DNA of 59,054 bases from JASMTM01 sp964441735 (GCA_964441735.1 CAYTVB010000010.1:1-59054), one strand, 5' to 3'. Positions 45,744-54,557 are shown, counted from the first letter of the stretch. Numbers and translations are program-made. Notes: generated by a model not told the origin, from the letters alone.

Positions 45744-46259
45744 TTAATGGTACCGGTTCACTTTAAATCTATATATTTTGTAATCTTCTTCAGGATTAAT
45801 ACCGGCTTTTCTCAGCACAATGGAAAGTTGTTTTTTAACAGTATCAACACCTTCAAGATCTGGTAGTAAAACACCCTTTCTCCAGCCTTTTTCTACGATA
45901 ACGCCATACACCTTCGGATCAAGTTCATCGATAGTGGCTTCTTCGGGTTCTCCAAGAACATCTACACTTATAGTGAGTTCATCAAGCTCTTCTTTCCTCA
46001 CAGCTGGAAATCTCGGGTCCTTCATTGCAGATGCAATGGCATTATCTCTAATCTCTTCTGCCAGTGTCTTTTTCTCAGGCATAATAGTGCCTATACAGCC
46101 TCTTAAAGGACCTTCTTTTCTATGCAGTGTGACAAAACATCCGGCTTTTCTTTTAAGATCATCAGATATATCTTCTCCGATATCAAGGAGATTACCTTTA
46201 TAATAATACTCTTTAAGTGTTTTCCAGGCCCACTCTACATAAATTGAGTGTTCTTCCAT
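45744..46259 (-). CDS. amrA: AmmeMemoRadiSam system protein A (AMMECR1 domain)
   Basis: 171 residues. AMMECR1 core: AGCFVTLHRKEGPLRGCIGTIMPEKTLAEEIRDNA-type sequence at about 38-70, then DPRFPAVRKEELDELTISVDVLG and the C-terminal KAGINPEEDYKIYRFKVNRYH. The conserved LRGCIG motif is intact. Function unknown; structure work suggests a ligand-binding site. Memo (AmrB), usually in the same locus, is missing here. Nearby pfk starts the operon 9 bases upstream. Confidence 0.93.
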   Translation of the reverse strand: MEEHSIYVEWAWKTLKEYYYKGNLLDIGEDISDDLKRKAGCFVTLHRKEGPLRGCIGTIMPEKKTLAEEIRDNAIASAMKDPRFPAVRKEELDELTISVDVLGEPEEATIDELDPKVYGVIVEKGWRKGVLLPDLEGVDTVKKQLSIVLRKAGINPEEDYKIYRFKVNRYH

Positions 46260-46268
46260 TAAGAATCA

Positions 46269-47291
46269 CTACCCAAAGAAGATTTCAGCGAGTTTATAAT
46301 ACTCGTACGGAACAAATTTCTTGGTGGCAATTGCGTAATCTATTGGAATGGAAACAATGGCATTGCCTCGCAACGCAACCATTCGACCATAATCTTTGCT
46401 CAAAACAAGTTTCATTGCATGTACACCATATCTGGTTCCCAGTATCCTGTCGAAAGCTGTGGGAGTTCCACCTCTTAATAAATGACCCAAAACCACAGAT
46501 CGTGTATCATAATCTGTTTTATCACTTATGATTTCTGAAAGATAATGTGCAATACCCCCAAGTCTGATATGACCAAAGGCATCTATTTCGCTTTTGTCAC
46601 CGATAATGTTTTCCAGTTCCACCGGTTTGAAGCCTTCTGCAACTGCAATAACCATATATTTTTTATCTTCCATTCTCTTATTTACATATTTAAGAATTTC
46701 TTCTAAAGTCATAGGATACTCGGGAATCAAAATAAGATGTGCTCCAGCAGCCAGACCTGCTTCAAGTGTAATCCAGCCAGCGTCTCTTCCCATAAGTTCA
46801 ACCAGAATAATTCTGTTATGCGATTTGGCAGTCGAATGTAATCGGTCAATTGCATCTGCTCCAACGTTAACCGCAGTGTGATAGCCAAAGGTATAATCAG
46901 TATTGGATACATCATTATCAATTGTTTTCGGAACACCAATAACATTGTAACCAAGAGAAGCAAGCTTGGCGGCAACAGTAAGTGTATCATCGCCACCTAT
47001 GGCGATTATCGCATCGAGCTTGAGCTTTTTAATATTTTCTTCGACTTTCTTTCTTTGTTCCTCGCTATTAAAAGGATTTGTTCGCGAGGTACCAAGAATA
47101 GTTCCTCCAATTATGTGAATACCTTCAACATCATCATCGCTGAGCGGAGTATATTCTGCTTCTACCAAACCTTGCCAGCCATGCATAATTCCAACAACTT
47201 CAACTTCTTCCGGTGAGGATTCAACTATGCCCCTGATAACAGCATTCAATCCAGGGCAGTCTCCTCCACCTGTCAGGATTCCTATTTTCAC
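46269..47291 (-). CDS. pfp: 6-phosphofructokinase, probably pyrophosphate-dependent
   Basis: 340 residues. PFK signatures: LTGGGDCPGLNAVIRG, IGGTILGTSR, PKTIDNDV with the catalytic Asp pair, and VELMGRDAGWITLEAGLAAGA. The phosphoryl-donor residues are GGDDT (D102) and K122, equivalent to positions 104 and 124 of E. coli PfkA; Asp plus Lys at these places marks PPi-dependent and group III enzymes, while Gly/Gly marks ATP enzymes. GTG start after AGGAGGGG. First gene of a long minus-strand operon. Confidence 0.9.
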   Translation of the reverse strand: MKIGILTGGGDCPGLNAVIRGIVESSPEEVEVVGIMHGWQGLVEAEYTPLSDDDVEGIHIIGGTILGTSRTNPFNSEEQRKKVEENIKKLKLDAIIAIGGDDTLTVAAKLASLGYNVIGVPKTIDNDVSNTDYTFGYHTAVNVGADAIDRLHSTAKSHNRIILVELMGRDAGWITLEAGLAAGAHLILIPEYPMTLEEILKYVNKRMEDKKYMVIAVAEGFKPVELENIIGDKSEIDAFGHIRLGGIAHYLSEIISDKTDYDTRSVVLGHLLRGGTPTAFDRILGTRYGVHAMKLVLSKDYGRMVALRGNAIVSIPIDYAIATKKFVPYEYYKLAEIFFG

Positions 47292-47328
47292 TCGTTACCC
47301 CTCCTATTAGTCGAAATATACCATTTAA

Positions 47329-47337
47329 ATTATACCA
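47329..47337 (-). promoter_or_regulatory. Extended -10 promoter of pfk operon
   Basis: TGGTATAAT on the minus strand, about 38 bases upstream of the pfk start, gives an extended -10 (TATAAT at 47329-47334). A partial -35 TTTGAG lies 16 bases further upstream. It lies in a 132-base divergent region shared with rnr. Confidence 0.6.
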
Positions 47338-47379
47338 CGCAGATTATTTTCTCAAAGGAAACTCACTTCCGAATTAATG

Positions 47380-47385
47380 TATAAT
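47380..47385 (+). promoter_or_regulatory. -10 box of rnr
   Basis: TATAAT at 47380-47385, about 39 bases upstream of the rnr start, with no clear -35. Divergent from the pfk promoter, so the two could affect each other. Confidence 0.45.
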
Positions 47386-47423
47386 GATAATTGAAAATAA
47401 ACGACAGACAGGGAAGTGATTTT

Positions 47424-49586
47424 GTGAAAATTGAAAAAAATAATATCAAAGAATTCTTGAAAAAACGTAGCAACAAACATCCTATCTTCAAAGAAATTTG
47501 CAAAGAATTCAATATCAAAGACAAAAATCAAAGAAACAAACTAAGAAAAATGCTTAAAGAAATGGTATATGCCGGAGAAATTTTTAAAAGCTCTAAGGCA
47601 AGATATTCTTTGCCTGGAGATAACATCGCAGCTGGTATTATCCAGTTCACAAGAAAAGGCACAGGAGCTTATGTAAGATTAGATGCTGGAGGAGAAGTTT
47701 TTATCCCGGCTGAACAAACTGGATTTGCACTGCATGGTGATAGAGTACTCGCAGAAATAACAAAGAAGAAAAAAGAAGTGCCAGAAGGCAGAGTTGCAAA
47801 AATAATAAAAAGAGAATCAAAGAAAATTGTTGGTACATTTACTACTAGAGGAGTTTTTGCATTTGTTATTCCTGACGATCCGAAATTCAAATATGATTTC
47901 TACGTTTCACCTGAAGATTTCAATGGCGCAAAACCTAACGAAAAGGTTCTTTTAAAGGTAACAAGTTATCCATCACCAGGAAGAAATCCTGAAGGTGTAA
48001 TTGAAAAAGTTCTCGGCGATGTAGAAGATCCAAATATTGATCTACCAGTGGTTATATATAAACACGGGCTTCCTGAACCGGGTGAGTTTCCGAATAAGGT
48101 TGTTTCACTGGCTAAAAAAGTAGCAACCGAACCAACACAAAACGAGATATCAAAAAGAAAAGATTTCAGAAATGAAATAGTCTATACGATAGATGGAGAA
48201 GACGCAAAAGACTTTGACGATGCTATTTCAGTTAAGAAATTGAAAAATGGACACTACAAACTGGATGTTCATATAGCAGATGTTTCAAACTACGTGGAAA
48301 GCAATACAAATCTGGACAAAGAAGCATACGAAAGGGGAACATCCGTTTATTTACTAGATACAGTTATACCAATGCTTCCTTTTGAGCTTTCAAACAACAT
48401 TTGCTCGCTTAAACAGGATAAAAACCGACTCACCATGTCCGTTGAGATGGAAATAGATGGAAACGGTAACATAGTAAATAAAGAAATAAGCAAGGGTGTA
48501 ATTAACTCTGTGAGAAGGCTGACCTATAAAGAAGTCAATAGTTTGTATGAGGGGAATACCGATACAGAACTAAAGAAAAAATTGGATCCCGTAAAAGAAT
48601 CACTTCTTACAGCCAAAGAACTTGCAGATATCTTAAGAGAAAACAGAAGAAAACGTGGTTCTGTAATGAACATTACATCACGCGAAGTTGAAATCGTTAG
48701 AGATGATAAGGGACGAGTAAAAGATATTCTTCCTGTCCAACGTGGAGAATCCGAAATTGTAATAGAAGAATTCATGATTAAAGCCAACGAAGCAATTGCT
48801 GAGATTTTCGACGCACGAAAAATCCCTTTTGTGTACAGGGTCCACGATGAACCTGATCCTGACTCTGTACTACAGCTTAAAAACTATCTAAGAGCCTTGA
48901 ATCTTGACGTCAAAATTCCCAGTAACATAAATCCTCATATCATGCAGAGAATTCTTGAAAAAACGAAGGATCATCCCCTTCATACTTCCGTAGAAAGACT
49001 GCTGGTCAGGAGTATGCAGAGGGCAATATACTCAGATCAAAACATCGGGCATTTTGGCCTTGCTTCAAATGCCTACACCCATTTCACATCACCTATAAGA
49101 AGGTATCCTGATCTCATGGTACACAGGCTACTTAAAGAATATTTACTAAATGGCAATCCTGATAAAGAAACCAGAGATAAATATGAAGAATTGCTACCCA
49201 AAATAACCGATCATTGTTCAAAGAGAGAACGTGTTGCAAACGAAGCTGAATGGGATCTGCGCGATATGAAAAAGATCGAGTACATGAGCTATAGAATTGG
49301 TGAAACCTTTAATACTGTAATAACTGATGTGACAAAATTTGGGCTTTTTGTTGAGATCCCCGAAAAAACAATAAATGGGCTCGTTCACATTTCGACAATG
49401 GATGATTATTACGAATATAATGAGGATAGCAATATTCTTGTTGGTAAACATAAGAAAAAGGTTTATAGAATTGGAGATGAAATCAAAGTAAGGGTTATTC
49501 GCGCTGACAAAACAACAATGGAAATTGATTTTGTAATTGAGAATCATAATAATAGAAAAAGTAAAAAAAGAAAGAGAAGAAAATAA
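47424..49586 (+). CDS. rnr: Ribonuclease R
   Basis: About 720 residues. 3'-5' exoribonuclease. An N-terminal winged-helix-like part, two cold-shock domains (AGIIQFTRKGTGAYVRL and GTFTTRGVFAFVIPDD), the RNB catalytic domain with the Asp cluster TIDGEDAKDFDDAISV and FTSPIRRYPDLMVHRLL, and a C-terminal S1 domain (NTVITDVTKFGLFVEI) with a basic KSKKRKRRK tail. I start at the GTG at 47424 because GGAAGTGA lies just upstream; a TTG at 47391 is also open. Monocistronic, divergent from pfk. Confidence 0.95.
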   Translation: MKIEKNNIKEFLKKRSNKHPIFKEICKEFNIKDKNQRNKLRKMLKEMVYAGEIFKSSKARYSLPGDNIAAGIIQFTRKGTGAYVRLDAGGEVFIPAEQTGFALHGDRVLAEITKKKKEVPEGRVAKIIKRESKKIVGTFTTRGVFAFVIPDDPKFKYDFYVSPEDFNGAKPNEKVLLKVTSYPSPGRNPEGVIEKVLGDVEDPNIDLPVVIYKHGLPEPGEFPNKVVSLAKKVATEPTQNEISKRKDFRNEIVYTIDGEDAKDFDDAISVKKLKNGHYKLDVHIADVSNYVESNTNLDKEAYERGTSVYLLDTVIPMLPFELSNNICSLKQDKNRLTMSVEMEIDGNGNIVNKEISKGVINSVRRLTYKEVNSLYEGNTDTELKKKLDPVKESLLTAKELADILRENRRKRGSVMNITSREVEIVRDDKGRVKDILPVQRGESEIVIEEFMIKANEAIAEIFDARKIPFVYRVHDEPDPDSVLQLKNYLRALNLDVKIPSNINPHIMQRILEKTKDHPLHTSVERLLVRSMQRAIYSDQNIGHFGLASNAYTHFTSPIRRYPDLMVHRLLKEYLLNGNPDKETRDKYEELLPKITDHCSKRERVANEAEWDLRDMKKIEYMSYRIGETFNTVITDVTKFGLFVEIPEKTINGLVHISTMDDYYEYNEDSNILVGKHKKKVYRIGDEIKVRVIRADKTTMEIDFVIENHNNRKSKKRKRRK

Positions 49587-49590
49587 TTAA

Positions 49591-49618
49591 AAAGCCTTCT
49601 TCCTTTGAAGAAGGCTTT
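49591..49618 (+). terminator. Bidirectional terminator between rnr and ferritin-like gene
   Basis: Perfect 12-bp stem AAAGCCTTCTTC/GAAGAAGGCTTT with a CTTT loop, between convergent genes. Plus strand is followed by TTTCTATTATT-type sequence, minus strand by TTTTTAATTATTTT, so it should stop both. Confidence 0.88.
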
Positions 49619-49639
49619 CTATTATTCAGTAAAAAATAT

Positions 49640-50137
49640 CTAAAACAAGGGTGTGAAACCCTGTTGATCCCAGTATTCCTTCATCAGTGAATTATAGAGA
49701 TCTAAAAGACTGTTCTTGTGTTCATTTTCCCAATCTGATAACTGTAAAAGTAATTTCCTGGCTGATTCATCTTCTGTCTTTTTGGCAAGGTCGTTGTAAA
49801 AATCCTCAAAATCTTTCTCAATAAGGTAACCCATTCTCAAAATTGCAATATCACCAACCATATCATTAATATCGAACCCTTCTAATTCAACTTTTTCACG
49901 ATTCTCAAATATTTCTGGTTCCTTTAATTCTTCTAAAATTATTTCGTCGCCTCTTCCTGCCTTTTCAAGAGCAGCTCTTATATAATTCACATGATCTTTT
50001 TCCATGTCTCTTAACTTTTCAAGTATATCTTTAACTTCATCCATTTTTGCCCTGGCTAACTTCTCTTCATAGAATGATACGCCTTCTTTTTCTCTCGCCA
50101 TCGCGAATTTTAGTATACTTATTATCTTTTCGCCCAT
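49640..50137 (-). CDS. Ferritin-like (rubrerythrin-type) diiron protein
   Basis: 165 residues, all helical. Two ferritin-like pairs can be seen: AREKEGVSFYEEKL with MEKDHVNYI (ExxH), and EKDFEDFYNDLAKK with WENEHKNSLLDLY (ExxH), a four-helix diiron pattern as in rubrerythrin, without the rubredoxin domain. It may reduce peroxide or store metal. ATG start 7 nt after AGGAGG. Stand-alone, convergent with rnr. Confidence 0.85.
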   Translation of the reverse strand: MGEKIISILKFAMAREKEGVSFYEEKLARAKMDEVKDILEKLRDMEKDHVNYIRAALEKAGRGDEIILEELKEPEIFENREKVELEGFDINDMVGDIAILRMGYLIEKDFEDFYNDLAKKTEDESARKLLLQLSDWENEHKNSLLDLYNSLMKEYWDQQGFTPLF

Positions 50138-50310
50138 AAAATACCTCCTTTTTACACTTTGCCTAATTTTAACATTTAAATCTACTTTGATTCATGGATG
50201 AATAATTCTCTTTATAATCAACCTGTTCTAAAAAAATCCCAATCTCTTTTCACAGCTTAGTTTTACTTCGAGAACAATACAATGTTGCTTCTAATTATTA
50301 AACACTTACT

Positions 50311-50341
50311 GTGGTATAGTTTAATTAAGAAAAGTTAAACT
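50311..50341 (+). promoter_or_regulatory. Extended -10 promoter and overlapping inverted repeat
   Basis: TGTGGTATAGT gives an extended -10 (TATAGT at 50315-50320). It is overlapped by an inverted repeat AGTTTAA/TTAAACT (50318-50324 and 50335-50341, 10-base spacer), placed at the likely start of transcription, where a repressor could bind. It drives the TPR-pilD-kinase genes. Confidence 0.45.
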
Positions 50342-50361
50342 AATAGGCGGGAGGAATCTAC

Positions 50362-51432
50362 ATGTTCACCGTAAATCTAAAAATAAAAGATAACACGTTT
50401 CTTCTTGATGAATTATTCCCTTTCTCAATAGCATTAGTTGACCTTGTTTATGATGGAGATATTCAGCTCGCAATCAATGAACTTAAGAAAACCAAAATCA
50501 GTGAAGCTCTTAAAACGCTGAACGAGCTGAGTGATATTTATGAAGTAATCGTTGATCCTGAGATGTATTCACCAATTTATTTTAATGAATTTAAATCCTA
50601 TATGGATGAAGCCGGCATAGATATTGGTAAAATGGAAAATGGAACCTTTGGTGGTTACAAGGATATGGTTATGCGTTTTGCAGACAAAGATCAGTATAAA
50701 GAAGCTCATGCCTTTCTTGATTTATTATATGAATCTGGATTCGATACAGCTGGTGTTTCCGAATTAAAGGGAACATTGCTTCTGGAAGAAGGTAAAATGG
50801 AAGAAGGTAAAAACTGGCTTGAAAAAGCAATAGATGAAGACCCCACCCTGACATCAGCCTATTCTTCCCTCGGTCAGATGTATTTCAACAATGGTGACTA
50901 TAAAAAAGCAATCGAATACTGGGAGCGAGAAATTAGTATAGCCCCGAATCATATAGTAACCTACTTTATGCTTGCAGACGCCTACCTGATGCAAGATGAA
51001 AAGGTTAAAGCTGTGAACATTCTTGAAACACTTATAGAAAACGATGAAAAAAATCTACTGGCAAGATATCAACTTATGAACATATTGCTCGATATGGGTG
51101 ATAAGGAAAGAGCTGAAGAACAAAAGAAAAAAATACTTGAAACAGAACCTGTCTACAGCAGTGATATAGAAATCTGGTCACGAATGCAATTTGAAGAAGG
51201 CAATTTTGAAAAAGCAAAGAATGTGATCGAAAAATTGCTTGAAACGTCTCCAGATCTCGAGCATCTTAAAATAATTCTGATTGTGCCATATATAAAACTC
51301 GGTCTCAAAGAAAAAGCCTGTGAATTATTGAAGGAATTTAAGGACGAAAGGTTCTGGTATTTCTACGGTAAAAAGGAACTATTTGAAGAGTTCTTAAGTA
51401 AAGAAGAAAGAAAGGTTTGTGAAATATATTGA
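50362..51432 (+). CDS. TPR-repeat protein, unknown function
   Basis: 356 residues. From about residue 105 to the end the protein is a chain of TPR-like helix pairs (for example KGTLLLEEGKMEEGKNWLEKAIDEDP, LGQMYFNNGDYKKAIEYWEREISIAP, LADAYLMQDEKVKAVNILETLIE). The first 100 residues are acidic and helical, with no signal peptide, so it is probably cytoplasmic and binds partner proteins. ATG start after GGGAGG. It overlaps the prepilin peptidase start by 4 bases, so translation may be coupled, hinting at a pilus or secretion role. Confidence 0.85.
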   Translation: MFTVNLKIKDNTFLLDELFPFSIALVDLVYDGDIQLAINELKKTKISEALKTLNELSDIYEVIVDPEMYSPIYFNEFKSYMDEAGIDIGKMENGTFGGYKDMVMRFADKDQYKEAHAFLDLLYESGFDTAGVSELKGTLLLEEGKMEEGKNWLEKAIDEDPTLTSAYSSLGQMYFNNGDYKKAIEYWEREISIAPNHIVTYFMLADAYLMQDEKVKAVNILETLIENDEKNLLARYQLMNILLDMGDKERAEEQKKKILETEPVYSSDIEIWSRMQFEEGNFEKAKNVIEKLLETSPDLEHLKIILIVPYIKLGLKEKACELLKEFKDERFWYFYGKKELFEEFLSKEERKVCEIY

Positions 51433-52181
51433 TCCATTTTCTTTTTGGTATTCTTGGAGCGGTCTTTGGTAGTTTTTTTAATGTGATAATTTACAGACTT
51501 CCAAGAGAGAGGCTTTCAATCAATATTCCAAAAAGAAGTTTTTGTCCACACTGCGGTCACGAGCTGTCCTGGAAAGACAACATTCCGGTAATCAGCTATA
51601 TTCTATTGAAAGGCAAATGTCGTTACTGCAAAAAAACCATTTCTCCAAGATATCCTGTTGTTGAGTCTTTAACAATTATTTCATTCGTGACCAATTCAAT
51701 TTTCTTTCCATTTTATCAGAGTCTCGCGCTGTGTCTTATCTCTTCTGGATTGATAATTATTTCATTTATAGATATTGAACGAATGATCATTCCCGACACA
51801 GGTTTAATTATTTCAGGTATTGGAGCGGCAATTTTTTCATATCTGAGAAAAGACTGGCCTGGCATTCTTATTCAAGCTGCCATTGTTTTTGGCTTGATGA
51901 TTGTTTTTTATTTGTTTGCAAATTACTTCAAAAAAGATTCCTTCGGGTTCGGCGATGTGGAGCTTCTCGGAATATTGGCACTTTCACTTGGCTTTATCGG
52001 GATACTCTTTACCATAATGCTGTCTTCGATAATTGCTTTGATAACCTTTGTCATTGTAAAGGCTATGAAATCAGAAAAAATCAAGCTTGACTATCGTATC
52101 CCCTTTGGGCCATTCATTGCACTGGCAGGTTATCTCACAATGTTTTTTCTGGATGGCATTCGAAATCTTTATGGTTTGTAA
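51429..52181 (+). CDS. pilD: Type IV prepilin peptidase / N-methyltransferase
   Basis: 250 residues, multi-pass. N-terminal methyltransferase part has GAVFGSFFNVIIYRLPR and the zinc motif CPHCGH...CRYCKK. The aspartic protease residues are in IDIERMIIPD and GFGDVELLGI. Cleaves type IV prepilin and type II secretion pseudopilin leaders. No pilin or secretion genes are in the window. TTG start overlaps the TPR gene. Confidence 0.93.
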   Translation: MIHFLFGILGAVFGSFFNVIIYRLPRERLSINIPKRSFCPHCGHELSWKDNIPVISYILLKGKCRYCKKTISPRYPVVESLTIISFVTNSIFFPFYQSLALCLISSGLIIISFIDIERMIIPDTGLIISGIGAAIFSYLRKDWPGILIQAAIVFGLMIVFYLFANYFKKDSFGFGDVELLGILALSLGFIGILFTIMLSSIIALITFVIVKAMKSEKIKLDYRIPFGPFIALAGYLTMFFLDGIRNLYGL

Positions 52182-52190
52182 GGTGATGTT

Positions 52191-53165
52191 ATGAAGAACT
52201 TCATTGGCGTTGATGTAGGAAATACAAAAACAGTTGGTTCAATATGTAATTCAGATGGCACTGTTTTCTGCAGGGTAAGAACCAAAGGTGCTAATTTTCA
52301 GACAGTAGGAAGAAAAAAATCATTGAAAATACTCTCTACACTAATTAATACCTGTCTGGATAATGCAAAAATCAATCCAGAAGATATTAGCTATTCATTC
52401 TTTGGAATCGCTGGAGCTGACAGCGAGGATGATAAAAAAATTATAAAATCTATTTTAGATGAACTTCCTCTGCAAAATTACGATTTTGAAAACGATGGAA
52501 GAATTTCTCTAAAGGCCTCAGTAATTGACGATAAGGGCATTCTCATAACCTGTGGAACAGGAACGGTGGCCTTTGCAGGGAACGGAAAGGAAATATTCAG
52601 ACTTGGAGGTCTATCAAGTGACTTCGGGGATCGACTTGGTGCTGAATATATAGCATCCAAAGTAATGTCCTCCATAATCCGGGCAAAGGATGGAAGAGGA
52701 TATTTAACAAAAATGGTGGAAATACTTGAGAATAAAATTTATTTGCCAGCTGAAAATCTTATGAAAATGGATTATCCTGATAGTTCTCCGGAGGATGATT
52801 ATGTACCACTCTTAATAGATATATTGTTTAAAGCCGGTGAAGAATATGATTCAGTTGCACTCCAGTTACTCATTGAAATAACAGAAGAAATTGAAATTGA
52901 ATCAAGGGTTTTGCAAAAAGTTGCGGAAATAACGGGTAATATACCTCTTATACTTGACGGACACTTTTTTAAAAACGCAGGAACATTTTTCTATAAGATG
53001 CTCGCCAGCATATTACCAAAAAACTTTGATATAATCATTCCGGATAATGAACCCATCATAGGCGCATTGATGCTGGCTGTTGAGAAAACAAAACCTTTAA
53101 CAAATGAATTTCTTTCAAAACTAAAAAGCTCCTACAAAAAATGTGAACAAATCACAATAAAATGA
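52191..53165 (+). CDS. BadF/BadG-type ATPase family kinase, probably amino-sugar kinase
   Basis: 324 residues of the actin-like ATPase fold. The phosphate-1 motif is GVDVGNTKTVG, FFGIAGADSEDD, phosphate-2 ITCGTGTVAFAG, and the signature GGLSSDFGDRLGAEYIASK. N-acetylglucosamine kinase belongs to this family and is a reasonable guess, since sugar genes follow. ATG start after AAGGTGATGTT. Ends 90 bases before the GH4 gene. Confidence 0.82.
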   Translation: MKNFIGVDVGNTKTVGSICNSDGTVFCRVRTKGANFQTVGRKKSLKILSTLINTCLDNAKINPEDISYSFFGIAGADSEDDKKIIKSILDELPLQNYDFENDGRISLKASVIDDKGILITCGTGTVAFAGNGKEIFRLGGLSSDFGDRLGAEYIASKVMSSIIRAKDGRGYLTKMVEILENKIYLPAENLMKMDYPDSSPEDDYVPLLIDILFKAGEEYDSVALQLLIEITEEIEIESRVLQKVAEITGNIPLILDGHFFKNAGTFFYKMLASILPKNFDIIIPDNEPIIGALMLAVEKTKPLTNEFLSKLKSSYKKCEQITIK

Positions 53166-53210
53166 TTCCATAAAAACTGTATCTGGATAATTTATACAAT
53201 ATTTCTAAAT

Positions 53211-53254
53211 GGGAGGTGAAGACGTATATTATCCACTGAATATACGTCAGAACT
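53211..53254 (+). promoter_or_regulatory. Hairpin between Shine-Dalgarno and start of the GH4 gene
   Basis: GGGAGG at 53211-53216 is followed by a perfect 10-bp inverted repeat (GACGTATATT at 53221-53230 and AATATACGTC at 53239-53248, 8-base loop), then AGAACT and the ATG at 53255. Folding the hairpin brings the two parts to an effective spacing of 10 nt; unfolded they are 38 nt apart. An in-frame TGA at 53237 rules out an earlier start. It could be a translational switch, or a DNA operator. Confidence 0.55.
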
Positions 53255-54523
53255 ATGAAAATTACCATTATTGGAGGCGGTAGTTCATATACACCTGAAC
53301 TAATGAAGGGACTTTTTGAAATATCTGACGCTATCGACCTTGAAGAGTTATATCTACACGATATCGAAAAATCCCGAAAAAGGCTGGATACAATAAAAAC
53401 ATTCATAACAAAAATGCGAGATAATAGTGGTAAAAGATTAAAGATAAAATCCGGCTTTTCTTTTAAAGATGCTGTTCAAGACAGCGAATTCATAATATTT
53501 CAGTTTCGACCGGGAATGCTTCAGGGAAGGCTAAAAGACGAAACGATACCACTAAAATACAATCTTATTGGCCAGGAAACAACAGGTGCTGGAGGTTTTT
53601 CAGCAGCTTTAAGGGCTTTTCCGATAGTTGAAAACTATATTAATGAAATTACGAAAATAGCTCCCGGTGCCCATGTAATTAATTTCACCAATCCATCGGG
53701 ACATCTCACAGAGTTTGTCAGAAATTATCTGAAATTTGACAATTTTATTGGATTATGCAATGTTCCCATAAATCTTCTCAATGAACTTTCAGAGAAATTT
53801 GGTGGAACTCCAGATAACTACAACGTAAAATACTATGGTCTTAATCATTTGAGTTTCACTGAAAAGATTTTTAAAAACAATACGGACATAACTGATACTG
53901 TATTAAAGGAATATACCCAGAAGATGGCTAATATTAAAGGATCTGATTTCCCTACATGGCTTTTAGAGTCAATAAAGTTACTCATGAATCCCTATATGAG
54001 ATATTATCTAATGCCTGAAACAATGCTAAAAGAAATCAAAAAACATGAACCTCGCGCAAAACAGGTTATGAAAATCGAAAAAGAACTTTTCGAAAAATAT
54101 GAAAAGACTGCTTCGGCGGAACTTCCAGCATTACTTTCTCAAAGAGGCGGATCAAGATATTCCCAGGCTGCGTCTTACCTTATAAAAACCCTAATTACAA
54201 AAGATGGAAAAACACACATCGTAAATATCCCCAATAACAGTTCCATTGAAAATCTTCCCAAAGACTACATACTTGAAATACCCGCAAAATTCCAGGAAGG
54301 AAACTTCTCCTCAATTTCGCAGGGTGTAGGAAGAGATTTTCCCCTGTCATGGATAAAAAATATCAAAAATTTTGAAAGGCTAACAGTTAACGCTTACCTT
54401 GAAAAATCCAGAGATCTTGCCATTCAGGCATTACTGGTGCATCCACTCGGACCGAACGCTGAAAAGGTTACCAATCTACTTACTGAAATTATTGAAGAAA
54501 ACCAAATAGATTTCCTGAAGTAG
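53255..54523 (+). CDS. Glycoside hydrolase family 4, 6-phospho-beta-glucosidase type
   Basis: 422 residues. NAD- and metal-dependent GH4 enzyme: nucleotide motif ITIIGGGSSYTPEL at residues 3-16, TTGAGGFSAALRAFP, NFTNPSGHLTEFV, and metal ligands C168 in GLCNVP and H198 in GLNHLSF. It breaks the glycosidic bond by oxidation at C3 and elimination. Family members act mostly on 6-phospho glycosides, though Thermotoga AglA acts on unphosphorylated maltose. The specificity (6-phospho-beta-glucosidase versus related) is an inference. ABC transport and a kinase gene lie next to it. Confidence 0.88.
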   Translation: MKITIIGGGSSYTPELMKGLFEISDAIDLEELYLHDIEKSRKRLDTIKTFITKMRDNSGKRLKIKSGFSFKDAVQDSEFIIFQFRPGMLQGRLKDETIPLKYNLIGQETTGAGGFSAALRAFPIVENYINEITKIAPGAHVINFTNPSGHLTEFVRNYLKFDNFIGLCNVPINLLNELSEKFGGTPDNYNVKYYGLNHLSFTEKIFKNNTDITDTVLKEYTQKMANIKGSDFPTWLLESIKLLMNPYMRYYLMPETMLKEIKKHEPRAKQVMKIEKELFEKYEKTASAELPALLSQRGGSRYSQAASYLIKTLITKDGKTHIVNIPNNSSIENLPKDYILEIPAKFQEGNFSSISQGVGRDFPLSWIKNIKNFERLTVNAYLEKSRDLAIQALLVHPLGPNAEKVTNLLTEIIEENQIDFLK

Positions 54524-54557
54524 CTCAAAAACACATTGTAATTAAAACTAAAGTTTT

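Noticed and set aside
45744..46259. Memo (AmrB) protein next to AMMECR1
   Set aside because: All neighbouring frames are assigned to other proteins; no Memo-like sequence is present in the window.
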